NCBI GenBank assembly: GCA_022072055.1
Contig: JAJVIK010000017.1
Location: 62,001-126,000, forward strand
Origin: a bacterium
GTDB taxonomy: Bacteria > Hinthialibacterota > Hinthialibacteria > OLB16
Length of the DNA: 64,000 bases
Reading direction: 5' to 3'
Shown: positions 9,121 through 17,479 of the stretch, in pieces
How positions within the stretch are numbered: the stretch's first letter is position 1
Layout: every line of letters begins with the position of its first letter
Position numbers and translations under genes: made by a program
The notes under the pieces: generated by a model
Databases searched by the model: none
What the model was told of the DNA's origin: nothing
What the model saw: the letters and a program-made list of their open reading frames with translations, nothing else

Positions 9121-10495
9121 AGGAGTCTCCCCCGCGCGGCGAGTCGCTTACTCGACTCTCTCGAGTTGGCGCGAGGGGCAGGAATTCCTCGAGGACCTGC
9201 TTGAGGGGAAAGCCGAGCGCGCGGCGCTTTCCCGCGAGGACCGGAGACTCGCGCAAGCGCTGGCGTATGGCGTGACCCGCCGCTTGCGCCTCCTGGACTT
9301 CTGGATCGACTCCCTTTCCTCCAAGGGGCTGGCCTCCCTCCCGGCCCCGGTCGCGGACATCGAGCGAATCGCCCTCTTTCAACTCGCCTTCCTCGAACGA
9401 ATCCCCGCGCATGCCGTGGTCCATGAGGCGGTCGCTCAGTGCTCACAGGCGGGAGTGAGCGGTCTTAAGGGGGTGGTCAACGCGACCCTCCGGAATTTCT
9501 CGCGAAAGCGCGCGGAGCTCGAGAAGCACCTCGAGCTCCTGCCCAACCGGTTGGGAATTGAAACCTCCCATCCCGACTGGCTTGTGGACTGGGCCGCCGA
9601 CCGCTGGGGTTTGGTGAAGTCAGCTCTCTGGCTGAACGCCAACAATGAAATCCCCAGCAGCTTTCTGTGGCCGCTTTCCTCGCGCCTGCTCAAGTCCGAG
9701 GAGTTGGAGCGCGCTCCCGAGGAGAAGGGCCGATCGGCGGCCAAACGCCTTGTGGAACGACTCGGAATCGGAGAGCTCTCTCCGGAAGGCGAGGCGGTTG
9801 TGCTCCCGGCCGGAACGATCCCCGGCGACCTCCCCGCCTTCCGAGAGGGGCTGGCCGAAATCCAGGATCCCGCCGCGCGCGAGGCGGTCAAGCTGCTTGA
9901 CCCCCAACCGGGCGAAAAGGTCCTCGACCTGTGCTGCGCGCCGGGAGGCAAGACTCTTCAGATCGCCGACAAAATGCGCGGACTGGGGGAGCTCGTGGCG
10001 GTGGATTCCAGCGCCGACAGGCTTGTCCGAGTGAGAGAGAACCTGGAGCGCTGCGGGTTTCCGTCGGTCGAGGTGCTCCGCCGCGACCTCCTTGAGCCAT
10101 GGGGGGACTGGGAGGGCCGCGCGGACGCGCTCCTGCTGGATGCGCCCTGCTCCGGATTGGGGACCTTGAGGCGACGCGTGGATTTGCGCTACCGCATCAC
10201 GCCGAACGATTTCGCCGAACTCGCCGAGAGGGCCGCTCAGCTCCTTGGCAACGCCGCGCGACTGGTCCGCCCTGGGGGCCGACTGGTCTATTCCACCTGC
10301 ACCTTAAGCGCGCAAGAGAACGAAGCGGTGATTGCGGGTTTTCTCGAGGGTCACTCCCATGAGTGGCGCCTGATCCGCTCCGGATACTTTCCGCCCTGGC
10401 TCGCGCCGGGTGAGATCCCGGCGGTCCCTTCCGAAGCTCCGGGGAGCGATGCCTCCTATTCCGCGCTCCTGCTCAAGACCCCTATCCGCTCATGA
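9113..10495 (+). CDS. rsmB: 16S rRNA (cytosine-5)-methyltransferase RsmB/Sun family
   Basis: Methylates C967 of 16S rRNA at C5 using S-adenosylmethionine (family function). GTG 9113 is chosen because it lies within the mtnP end and starts the conserved N-terminal NusB-like domain (VAYSTLSSWREGQEFLEDLL, about residues 10-145). The C-terminal Rossmann domain shows motif I LDLCCAPGGKT, the DAPCSGLG motif IV cysteine, and YSTCTLSAQENE motif VI with the catalytic Cys. The length of 460 residues is standard. Its stop meets the stop of the convergent epimerase gene in the shared sequence TCATGA. Confidence 0.93.
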   Translation: MSEGVSPARRVAYSTLSSWREGQEFLEDLLEGKAERAALSREDRRLAQALAYGVTRRLRLLDFWIDSLSSKGLASLPAPVADIERIALFQLAFLERIPAHAVVHEAVAQCSQAGVSGLKGVVNATLRNFSRKRAELEKHLELLPNRLGIETSHPDWLVDWAADRWGLVKSALWLNANNEIPSSFLWPLSSRLLKSEELERAPEEKGRSAAKRLVERLGIGELSPEGEAVVLPAGTIPGDLPAFREGLAEIQDPAAREAVKLLDPQPGEKVLDLCCAPGGKTLQIADKMRGLGELVAVDSSADRLVRVRENLERCGFPSVEVLRRDLLEPWGDWEGRADALLLDAPCSGLGTLRRRVDLRYRITPNDFAELAERAAQLLGNAARLVRPGGRLVYSTCTLSAQENEAVIAGFLEGHSHEWRLIRSGYFPPWLAPGEIPAVPSEAPGSDASYSALLLKTPIRS

Positions 10496-11410
10496 GGCGA
10501 GCACATCCCTCAAGGCCGCTTCGAGCTCCGGAAACTGGAAGGCGAACCCGAGCTCCCGCGCGCGCTTGGGGACAATCCGCTGCCCGGTGAGGAGGATGTA
10601 AGCGCCATCCCCGAAAAGCAGCCTGAGGGCGAATGCCGGGACCGGGAAGAACGCCGGACGGCCAAGAACCCTCGCAAGAACTCGGGTGAACTCCCGGTTG
10701 GTGACTCCTTGCGGCGCCCCCGCATTGAAAACCCCGTTCACTTTGGGGCTGTCGAGCGACCAGAGGATCAGCTCGACCAGGTCGTGGAGATGAATCCAGG
10801 GGAACGGTTGCGCTCCGCTTCCGACCCTACCGCCGAGTCCGAGTTTGAACGGGGTGAGCATCTTGGCCAGCGCGCCGCCCTCGGCGGCGAGGACCACCGC
10901 GATCCGGAGGATCACCTTTCGGACCGTTCCCTGCGCGGGACCGAGGTCGGTTGCGGCTTCCCATTGCTTACAGACATCGGCGAGAAAATCAGTCCCCGGC
11001 CCGTGTGTCTCCTCGACCTCCGTGTTGAAATCCAGGGGACCGTAATAGCCGACCGCGGAAGAGGACACAAACACCCTCGCAGGAGGGCTCGAGTCTCGAA
11101 TGGCCTGGGCCAGGTTTCGCGTGGCGTCGACCCGGCTGGTTCGGATGGAATCTTTGAGAGCCTCATTCCAGCGCCGGCCCACAACCGGCTCACCGGCGAG
11201 GTTTACCACGGCCTCGCAGCCCTCGAGGCGCTTCCTCCACTCACCCAGCCGGCTCGGATCCCCCTCGACCCATTCCACGCGCGCGTCGGATCGTTTTCGG
11301 GCGCCCTCGGCGTTGCGTGAAAGCGCGATGGCGGTGTCTCCGCGTTCAATCAAGCGCCGGATGAGCGCGCGCCCGACCAGCCCTGTCGCTCCGGTGATGA
11401 ACACACGCAT
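10490..11410 (-). CDS. TIGR01777-type NAD(P)-dependent epimerase (YfcH-like)
   Basis: Atypical short-chain dehydrogenase/reductase of the nucleotide-sugar-epimerase-like TIGR01777 group, 306 residues. The dinucleotide loop is GATGLVGRALI at the N-terminus, followed by VNLAGEPVVGRRW and SSSAVGYYG with the active-site Ser and Tyr region. The C-terminal DUF1731-like tail (about 250-306, LRLLFGDGAYILLTGQR) is the marker of this group. Substrate is unknown for most members. It lies 21 bp downstream of the hemerythrin gene on the same strand, probably in one operon, and meets rsmB tail to tail. Confidence 0.88.
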   Translation of the reverse strand: MRVFITGATGLVGRALIRRLIERGDTAIALSRNAEGARKRSDARVEWVEGDPSRLGEWRKRLEGCEAVVNLAGEPVVGRRWNEALKDSIRTSRVDATRNLAQAIRDSSPPARVFVSSSAVGYYGPLDFNTEVEETHGPGTDFLADVCKQWEAATDLGPAQGTVRKVILRIAVVLAAEGGALAKMLTPFKLGLGGRVGSGAQPFPWIHLHDLVELILWSLDSPKVNGVFNAGAPQGVTNREFTRVLARVLGRPAFFPVPAFALRLLFGDGAYILLTGQRIVPKRARELGFAFQFPELEAALRDVLAS

Positions 11411-11431
11411 CCGCCACCCTCCTTTCCAGGT

Positions 11432-11884
11432 CTAGCCGGCCTGCTCCAGCCTCTCGCGCAAACGATCCATTTCGTCTTGAGGGAGGGTGGCCTCCACCAG
11501 TGGGAAGATCACCTGCTCCTCCAGGCGCACATGTCGCTCCAAGGATTCCCCCAGCTCGACGAGGAGAGAGACAGGGAGCGGCCCTTCTCCGTCCAGCGCC
11601 TCCGCGATTCGGTCAATCAGCGACCGGATCTCGGCGTGCTGAAAGAGCATCTCGGAGATCTCCTCGCGGCGGACCCGGGCGTGCCTCGCCAGCATCGGGA
11701 GCAGAATCTCCTCCTCCTCGCGGAAATGATCCGCTCCACGACTCTCCCAAAGGGCGAGAAACTCAGAGGCGATGGCGCTCGCCTTGTCAGGTTCTTCCCC
11801 TCGCGCTCGCCCCAGACGTTTGGCCTGAACCAGCACATGCTGGTGATGGTGGGAAAGGCGAAAGAGGGAAGGGTGACGTTTCAT
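11432..11884 (-). CDS. Hemerythrin HHE domain protein
   Basis: Small cytosolic four-helix protein of 150 residues with the diiron ligands of bacterial hemerythrin-like domains: LSHHHQHVL in helix 1, HFREEEEILLPML in helix 2, FQHAEIRSLID in helix 3 and RHVRLEEQVIFPLVE in helix 4. Members bind O2 or NO, or store and sense iron and oxygen. The role here is unproven; no regulator or nitric oxide reductase is adjacent. It is the first gene of a two-gene minus-strand unit with the epimerase. Confidence 0.88.
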   Translation of the reverse strand: MKRHPSLFRLSHHHQHVLVQAKRLGRARGEEPDKASAIASEFLALWESRGADHFREEEEILLPMLARHARVRREEISEMLFQHAEIRSLIDRIAEALDGEGPLPVSLLVELGESLERHVRLEEQVIFPLVEATLPQDEMDRLRERLEQAG

Positions 11885-11940
11885 GGCAAGACTAGGTTAG
11901 GAGGGAGAGCGCCCAAGGTCAAAGGGCGATCCTTCAAGCA

Positions 11941-11952
11941 TCTCGCGCGAGA
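11941..11952. promoter_or_regulatory. 12-bp perfect palindrome upstream of the PIN toxin-antitoxin pair
   Basis: TCTCGCGCGAGA is an uninterrupted palindrome in the 155-bp gap between the divergent hemerythrin and antitoxin genes. Toxin-antitoxin pairs usually repress themselves through such sites, so it may be an operator. I see no clear promoter around it. Confidence 0.35.
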
Positions 11953-12039
11953 ATGCGGAATTGTTGAACTTTGTTGGACGCTGAGGCATCATCCCTAGAA
12001 GGGCCTAAGGTTACATGGAGAGATCAGAGGACAAGGATC

Positions 12040-12252
12040 GTGATAGCCATAAAGAAGCAAGTGGTGATGGATGAGTCGAATCACCCCGTTGCCGTTCAGA
12101 TTCCTTACTCGGAATGGGTGGAAATCGAGCGCCTCCTGGACCTCGGCGACCGGGACCGAGATGCCGATTCCCTAGAGAGTCTCAAAGGGACGATCACCTT
12201 GACCGAAGACCCGGTGGAATTCCAGAAGAGAATGAGGGGAGAGTGGGACTAG
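12040..12252 (+). CDS. Putative antitoxin of a VapBC-like pair
   Basis: Short acidic protein of about 70 residues. GTG 12040 is chosen because AGAGGA sits nine bases upstream. The N-terminal half (KKQVVMDESNHPVAVQIPYSEWVEIERLL) resembles the DNA-binding part of PHD/RelB-like antitoxins, while the acidic C-terminal tail ending RMRGEWD would be the toxin-binding part. It overlaps the PIN-domain gene by 10 bp, the usual antitoxin-first order. The family cannot be fixed from sequence by eye. Confidence 0.65.
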   Translation: MIAIKKQVVMDESNHPVAVQIPYSEWVEIERLLDLGDRDRDADSLESLKGTITLTEDPVEFQKRMRGEWD

Positions 12253-12617
12253 AAATCATTCTGGATACCAACGTGGTCCTGTACCACTTGGCGGGCAGGA
12301 TCGCTGAAAATCCACCTGAGCGAGGTTCGGGGATTTCGGTTGTTACTGAAATGGAGCTCCTATCATACCCACTCCTTTCCGACGATGAAGGGGAGATCAT
12401 CCGAAAGTTCTTGTTTCGAGTACAGGTGGTTGGGCTTACCGAAGAAGTGAAACATGAGGCCATACGGATTAGAAGGCAAACTGGATTGAAGCTACCGGAT
12501 TCCATCATTCTCGCCACGGCCTTCACGGAAGGTGGGATGTTGTGGACCGCTGATGAAAGACTCTTGGGGAAAGTTGGAATCCCGGTCCGAAGAGTCCAGC
12601 CCCTACTCCCTCATTAG
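12243..12617 (+). CDS. PIN-domain toxin (VapC-like ribonuclease)
   Basis: Protein of 124 residues starting at GTG 12243 just after an AGGGGAG ribosome site. PIN-domain acidic residues are visible: LDTNVVLYHLAG (Asp near residue 8), TEMELLSYPL (Glu), LKLPDSIILATAF (Asp), and WTADERLLGK (Asp). VapC toxins cut tRNA or rRNA with Mg2+ at this acidic centre. The catalytic set is complete, so it is likely functional. The start overlaps the antitoxin, and the last 15 bp overlap the end of the convergent unknown gene. Confidence 0.85.
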   Translation: MGLEIILDTNVVLYHLAGRIAENPPERGSGISVVTEMELLSYPLLSDDEGEIIRKFLFRVQVVGLTEEVKHEAIRIRRQTGLKLPDSIILATAFTEGGMLWTADERLLGKVGIPVRRVQPLLPH

Positions 12618-13670
12618 TCCCACCCACCCTCTCACCGGACCCAGCCACGGCCATTCCAGTTCATGGGCAATCGGCTTCCACCCAGAGCAGTCCCTCCGTA
12701 AGATGGATCCGCTCGGCCTGATCTCGCCAAGCCTCACTCCCTTGAGAGCTCCCATCGAGACCAGCTGATCCGCCACGCCCTTCGCCAACTCGCGAGGCGG
12801 CTCCGAAGTGGGCGCGACGGTTCGCACAAATAGAACTCCGCTTTCTCCCTCCCCGCGCGCCAGCACCACTGCGCGCGACCCCAGCCCCGCAATCGTTTCC
12901 TCCAGAAAGACTTGGTGGACCGGAACGGGATCCGGGGCGAGGCCGCCACGCGTTTCAAGGGTGGCCGTCCACGCCGTGGTCGCGGGCGCGCCCTCCGGAG
13001 GAGCGGCAACTTCATTTGGAGGGAAGAGACGCCCCATGATTCGGTAAGACTCCGAGGGGGCATTCAGCGCGAGCGAAGCCATCCCCAAGGGGAGCTCCTC
13101 CAGTCCGCGACCGAACTGAAACCGGACCAGGGAATCCGCGAAGGAGATGAATTCGGACGACCCGTTTGCGTGTTCCCGAACGAAATCGAGAGCCGAGGAA
13201 AACAGCAGCCGATTCCATTTGAAGGGTCTCCACGCGCTTGGCGGCAGGAACGGATGGAAGGGGGATGGAGGTCTCCAGGGCTCTCCGCCGAGGGTGTCGA
13301 TCCAGTCCCATGTGGTCACCGCCAGATTCCAGATTCTCTCCCAGAAGTTCCGGCTCCCCACCCCTGGAAAAAGGCGTTCGCTCTCCACCAGCCACTTCTC
13401 CACCGAGGCAAACCGAGTGACCCGACAGCCCGCCCCCATATGGTAGATGACGGCGGGATCCCGGTATTGGATGGAAAGTCCCGGGGAGAAATGCCCGAGC
13501 GCGCGGCGAAAAGGCTGATTTCGGTCGAATCCCACGACCGGGAGCAGGTCCGTTGGAAACGATTCGGATACCCCGATGTCGCCCGGTTCGGAACTCACGC
13601 AGGGGCCGTGATTCCGAGAAAGCAAGGCGGTAAAAAGGGCTCCAGCTGGGTGGGGTGTGGGTTCAAGCAT
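12603..13670 (-). CDS. Conserved-looking hypothetical protein, 355 aa
   Basis: I do not recognise this gene. It has no signal peptide or transmembrane segment. It is rich in Trp and Pro, with an aromatic N-terminal half (YRDPAVIYHMGAGCRV, FWERIWNLAVTTWDWID, SAWRPFKWNRLLF). The C-terminal half (about 200-330) reads like an alpha/beta domain with PVHQVFLEETIAGLGSRAVVLARGEGESG followed by strands FVRTVAP. Coding use matches its neighbours. It is convergent with the PIN toxin and divergent from the ABC transporter. Confidence 0.6.
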   Translation of the reverse strand: MLEPTPHPAGALFTALLSRNHGPCVSSEPGDIGVSESFPTDLLPVVGFDRNQPFRRALGHFSPGLSIQYRDPAVIYHMGAGCRVTRFASVEKWLVESERLFPGVGSRNFWERIWNLAVTTWDWIDTLGGEPWRPPSPFHPFLPPSAWRPFKWNRLLFSSALDFVREHANGSSEFISFADSLVRFQFGRGLEELPLGMASLALNAPSESYRIMGRLFPPNEVAAPPEGAPATTAWTATLETRGGLAPDPVPVHQVFLEETIAGLGSRAVVLARGEGESGVLFVRTVAPTSEPPRELAKGVADQLVSMGALKGVRLGEIRPSGSILRRDCSGWKPIAHELEWPWLGPVRGWVGLMRE

Positions 13671-13705
13671 CCTACCGAGGCGGATCGCCGCCGGATGGGT
13701 TAACC

Positions 13706-13733
13706 TTGACAGACTTTCCCCGTTTTCTAAAGA
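13706..13733 (+). promoter_or_regulatory. Sigma-70-type promoter of the ABC transporter operon
   Basis: Perfect -35 TTGACA (13706-13711), 16-bp spacer and TAAAGA (13728-13733), which matches three of six -10 bases. It lies 57 bp before the ATPase start. Confidence 0.45.
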
Positions 13734-13790
13734 TACAGCGGGCTGTTTGGGCTCCGCCGTTGTCGATACCCCTTATTCGCCAGGTGAAAA

Positions 13791-14729
13791 ATGGCCGTTC
13801 TCAAGACCGAAAACCTGACCAAGGTCTTCCGGCGCAGCTGGAGGCGTGGGAAGTTCACAGCCCTCGATAACCTCTCGATCGAGGTTCACGAGGGTGAAAT
13901 CTTCGGATTTCTCGGACCGAATGGGGCCGGGAAAACCACCACCATCAAGATTCTCCTGCGGTTGCTCTCCCCCACGGCGGGAAACGCCTTTGTATTGGGG
14001 GCAGATCTCCAAGCCGATCCGACCCGCTTCCATGTGGGCTACATGCCGGAGAACCCGTATTTCTATCGGTTCCTGACCGGCGAGGAGTTCCTCAAATTCT
14101 ACGCCCGCCTGAACCGGGTCCCCTCCAAGGACCGTCAACGACGAATCGACCACCTGCTTGAAATGGTTGGGATGACCCATGCCCGTCATGTGCCCCTTAA
14201 GGAGTATTCCAAGGGGATGACCCAGCGCATCGGGCTTGCTCAGGCCTTGATGCATGATCCCAAGCTCGTGCTCCTCGATGAGCCCATGTCCGGCTTGGAC
14301 CCGATCGGGCGCAAGGAGATCCGCGACCTGATTTACTCGATGAAGGACCAGGGACGGACCATCTTCTTCTGCAGCCACATTCTTTCCGATGTCCAGGACA
14401 TCTGCAGCCGGGTGGCGATTCTGCATCGCGGCAAGCTCCTCAAGCTCGGGAGCCTTGATGACCTGCTCGGCTCCGAGAAATCCAAGGTCCGCGTGCAACT
14501 GCGCGTGCCGGAGCAAGGCAAACCCGCCGATTATGGGCTTTCGGGCGACTTCCACGACGGGGTCCTGAGGACTGTTTTCTCCAACACGGAGGAGACCAAC
14601 CAGCGGCTCTTCGACCTGCGCGGCAAGGGGGTCCAGATCCTTTCGGTGGTTCCCGAGCGGCGCAGCCTCGAGGACCTTTTCGTTGAGACCATCCGGGCGA
14701 CCGATCCGAAGTTCGCCCTTGAAACTTGA
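13791..14729 (+). CDS. ABC transporter ATP-binding protein (ABC-2 type)
   Basis: Nucleotide-binding subunit of an ABC exporter, 312 residues. It shows Walker A GPNGAGKT (42-49), the Q-loop region, a variant signature EYSKGMTQRI in place of LSGGQ-type, Walker B LVLLDEP and the H-loop SHILSDVQ. The C-terminal extra domain (about 220-312) is the usual DrrA/NatA-like extension. The substrate is unknown. The permease follows 30 bp later. Confidence 0.92.
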   Translation: MAVLKTENLTKVFRRSWRRGKFTALDNLSIEVHEGEIFGFLGPNGAGKTTTIKILLRLLSPTAGNAFVLGADLQADPTRFHVGYMPENPYFYRFLTGEEFLKFYARLNRVPSKDRQRRIDHLLEMVGMTHARHVPLKEYSKGMTQRIGLAQALMHDPKLVLLDEPMSGLDPIGRKEIRDLIYSMKDQGRTIFFCSHILSDVQDICSRVAILHRGKLLKLGSLDDLLGSEKSKVRVQLRVPEQGKPADYGLSGDFHDGVLRTVFSNTEETNQRLFDLRGKGVQILSVVPERRSLEDLFVETIRATDPKFALET

Positions 14730-14759
14730 TCCTAATCGGCGAGGTGTTCCAGGCCCATC

Positions 14760-15581
14760 ATGATTGAAATCATCGCAATCGGACTGAACACGTTCCGCGA
14801 GGCCATTCGCAACCGTGTTCTGTATCTGATCCTGTTGTTCGCGGTTCTCCTGATCGGGAGCTCGCTATTCCTGTCGACCTTGGCGCTGGACGCCGGGCTT
14901 CGAGTGATCAAGAACCTGGGTTTGACCTCAATCAATGTCTTCGGACTGCTTGTGGCCATGTTCATCGGGGTCAATCTGATCCCCCAGGAGGTCGAGAGCA
15001 AGACCATCTACACGATCATTTCTCAGGGCGTGCGACGCTGGCAGTTTGTCCTCGGCAAGTTCCTCGGCTTGGTGCTCACCGTGTACGCCAACATGTTGCT
15101 GATGGCGGTGCTGCTGCTGATCATCCTGTTCTCGATCATGGGCGGATTCGCGCACCCGATCATGACCCTTTCGGACGCCACCTTTTTCTGGATTCCGGCG
15201 GCGATCTTCATGCAGCTCTTCGAGATGCTGATCATTGTGAGCGTGGCGATTCTCTTCTCCTCCTTTTCCACCCCGATTCTATCCGCGGTAATGACCCTGA
15301 TGGTCTATGTGATCGGGAACATGACCAACGATTTCTGGGATTACATCCGCCTGGAGTCCGAGAAGCACGGCAACACGATCTTCACCGGGTTCCTCACCTT
15401 CATCTGGTACCTGTGCCCGCACCTGGACTTGCTGAACCTCAAGAAGCTCGCGGTTCACTTCGAGCTGCTCCCGCTCGACCAAACCGCGTTCCCGTTCGCG
15501 GTGGCCATGTTCCATGGGTTTTCCTACTCGGCCATCGTGCTGTTCATCGCCTGCCTGGCGTTTTCCAAGAGGGACTTCTGA
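14760..15581 (+). CDS. ABC-2 family transporter permease
   Basis: Integral membrane partner of the ATPase just upstream, 273 residues with about six transmembrane segments: residues 15-40, 55-75, 100-135, 145-170, 175-200 and 245-270. NTFREAIRNRVLYLILL at the N-terminus and LIPQEVESKTIYTIISQGVRRWQFVLGKFLG before the third helix are typical of ABC-2 permeases such as NatB-like and GldF-like proteins. Substrate is unknown. The next gene starts 9 bp after its stop, suggesting that it belongs to the same exporter. Confidence 0.88.
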   Translation: MIEIIAIGLNTFREAIRNRVLYLILLFAVLLIGSSLFLSTLALDAGLRVIKNLGLTSINVFGLLVAMFIGVNLIPQEVESKTIYTIISQGVRRWQFVLGKFLGLVLTVYANMLLMAVLLLIILFSIMGGFAHPIMTLSDATFFWIPAAIFMQLFEMLIIVSVAILFSSFSTPILSAVMTLMVYVIGNMTNDFWDYIRLESEKHGNTIFTGFLTFIWYLCPHLDLLNLKKLAVHFELLPLDQTAFPFAVAMFHGFSYSAIVLFIACLAFSKRDF

Positions 15582-15590
15582 GGAAGGCGC

Positions 15591-16925
15591 GTGAAGATGA
15601 GACCGGGTTTCATTCTCTCGGGCATTCTGGTCGTGGTTCTTTACCTCGCCGGACAATACATGTCCTGGCAGGAGCAGAAGTACGACTATGTTTACAATTA
15701 CATGTACGAGTACACCTCGCCGAAGCTCCGCGCGCTTCTGGCGTGTGGTCATGACGCCCTGCTCGCGGACCTCGCGTTGATTCGCGGGATTCAGTTTTAC
15801 GGCATGAACTACCCGCTGTTCGACAAGCACCCGGTGCAATACGAGCAATTCGTGTCGCTCGGGAACACTATGGAGCAGCTCGACCCTCGTCACACCGAGG
15901 GGTACAAGTTCTGGGGTTTCGCGCTGACCTCGGCCAAGCGCGGCAAGGTCGACTCGTACCGCTTCCTGATGCGTGGGGCCGAAAACCAGACCGCAACGGA
16001 TGAGTACTTCCACGCCATCCTTCCCACGGTCTGGAAGCTCGCCAAGGAGGCCGGGTATGTGGCCCACTATGAGCTCCACAGCGAGACCCCGGAATGGGGC
16101 TGCAAGGCTTACCGTCTCGCGCTGCGCTCGGAGGATTGCCCCGAATTCATCAATCGCTTGGTCTATTTCGCGTGCAAGGAGATCGAACCCGATCCGATGC
16201 CGCACCTGATGGAGCTCGCCCATCAGGCGGTCTCGGTCAAGAATCCCGCGCTCCGCGCGCTCAATATCGAACACATCCGGCGGATCGTGGCCGAACAGCA
16301 CAAGGCATACTGGGATGGCGCGCAGGCCTACTACCGCGAGATCAACGGCGCGACCCCCACGCGCTTGAGCGAGTTGATGACTGTTCCGATCCTGAAGGAG
16401 GCCGCGTTCCGATACCGGGAAATGAGCCGCAAATGGTTCCCCGGCGGGACCGCGACCCGCCTCTTCCCCAACCTGATGAACGTGAACCTGCAACCCGAGG
16501 AGCCCCCGGAGATTGTGGAGGCGGTGGAGCCGCAGCAACCGATTGACCCCTTCGGCGGAAAGTATGTCATTCTGCCGATCAAGGATTACAAGAATGATCA
16601 ATTGGTGACCGAGCACCGCCTGATGGGGACCGGGGTTGTCGAGACGGAGCGGGAGGCGTTGCTTGACACCGTTCGAGGAGACCTTGAAGCTTACAAGAAG
16701 GACCACAACGGGCAGTGTCCGCCGGATGCCGCCGCGTTCACCGCCGACCGGGGAATCGAGCCGCCCAAGGCCGACTCGCTCGGCTATGAGGTGGTCTATG
16801 ACGCCACGGCCTGCGAGTTCCGCTTCCCTCCGATCTCCGAGGATAACCCTCCCACCACCACGCCGTATGGGAGGACTCTCGAGCAGATGAAGGAGATGGA
16901 GTTCAAGGAAAAGAACACCTACTGA
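15591..16925 (+). CDS. Unknown membrane-anchored protein encoded with the ABC transporter
   Basis: Protein of 444 residues (GTG 15591, or ATG 15597) behind an AGGAAGG ribosome site. It has one N-terminal membrane helix (about 6-22, FILSGILVVVLYLAGQYM) and a large outside domain. Residues about 45-300 look helical and TPR-like: LADLALIRGIQFYG, PRHTEGYKFWGFAL, and repeated Tyr-rich helices with EYFHAILPTVWKLAKEAGYV. A Pro/Glu-rich linker (about 300-330) follows, then a smaller C-terminal domain. I recognise no named family. The 9-bp spacing from the permease and 7 bp to the next gene make it an accessory part of this operon. Confidence 0.7.
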   Translation: MKMRPGFILSGILVVVLYLAGQYMSWQEQKYDYVYNYMYEYTSPKLRALLACGHDALLADLALIRGIQFYGMNYPLFDKHPVQYEQFVSLGNTMEQLDPRHTEGYKFWGFALTSAKRGKVDSYRFLMRGAENQTATDEYFHAILPTVWKLAKEAGYVAHYELHSETPEWGCKAYRLALRSEDCPEFINRLVYFACKEIEPDPMPHLMELAHQAVSVKNPALRALNIEHIRRIVAEQHKAYWDGAQAYYREINGATPTRLSELMTVPILKEAAFRYREMSRKWFPGGTATRLFPNLMNVNLQPEEPPEIVEAVEPQQPIDPFGGKYVILPIKDYKNDQLVTEHRLMGTGVVETEREALLDTVRGDLEAYKKDHNGQCPPDAAAFTADRGIEPPKADSLGYEVVYDATACEFRFPPISEDNPPTTTPYGRTLEQMKEMEFKEKNTY

Positions 16926-16932
16926 ACGCGAA

Positions 16933-17364
16933 ATGGGACTGAAGGCCCTTTCGGTCGGCGTGGTTCTCCTGATCCTCTACGGCTACGCGAGGCGTCGCGA
17001 GCCTCGTGTCCACATCCCGGTGATGCTCTCCGCGTTTGTCATCGACATGAGCATCGTGGCCTACATCGAGGGGAGCCGGGAGGCGGTCCGGCAGGCGATG
17101 GGGCCCACCTCGCCCCTGATGAAAGTCCATCTCGCCTGCTCGATTCTCACCCTCGCGCTTTATCTGGTGCAGATCGGGTCGGGGATCCTTAAGGCTCGCG
17201 GCGTTGCGGTTCCCTTCCACAGACAGACCGGACTGGCGTTTCTCCTGTTCCGCGTGGGGAATCTGGTCACTTCCTTCCTGATCCCCACGCATAATCTGAG
17301 CTATCGACTTGTTGACTTGGGGGTGACCATCCGGCCCCCTCGCGGGATTGAGCAGGCGCCCTGA
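16933..17364 (+). CDS. Small polytopic membrane protein (possibly DUF420-like)
   Basis: Protein of 143 residues with four predicted membrane helices (about 3-20, 27-45, 66-86 and 95-117). Charged residues sit in or near helices: HIPVMLSAFVIDMSIVAYIE, MKVHLACSILTLALY and PFHRQTGLAFLLFR. The in-membrane histidines recall small heme-associated families such as DUF420, but the match is by general pattern only. It follows the unknown anchored protein by 7 bp and ends the operon; the next gene is 115 bp away. Confidence 0.65.
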   Translation: MGLKALSVGVVLLILYGYARRREPRVHIPVMLSAFVIDMSIVAYIEGSREAVRQAMGPTSPLMKVHLACSILTLALYLVQIGSGILKARGVAVPFHRQTGLAFLLFRVGNLVTSFLIPTHNLSYRLVDLGVTIRPPRGIEQAP

Positions 17365-17479
17365 GCCGCCTGAGGGGATGGCGCATAGGGTTGGAAACAA
17401 ATTTTGATCCCCGTATTTTCTCCCCAGCTTGCTTTGCGCTACACTCATTGTCACAAACCGGAAAGGAGCACCCAAGGCG

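Noticed and set aside
17404-17445. Promoter of the GspG-like lipoprotein (TACACT at 17440)
   Set aside because: No -35 at an acceptable distance and no extended -10; left out as unsupported.
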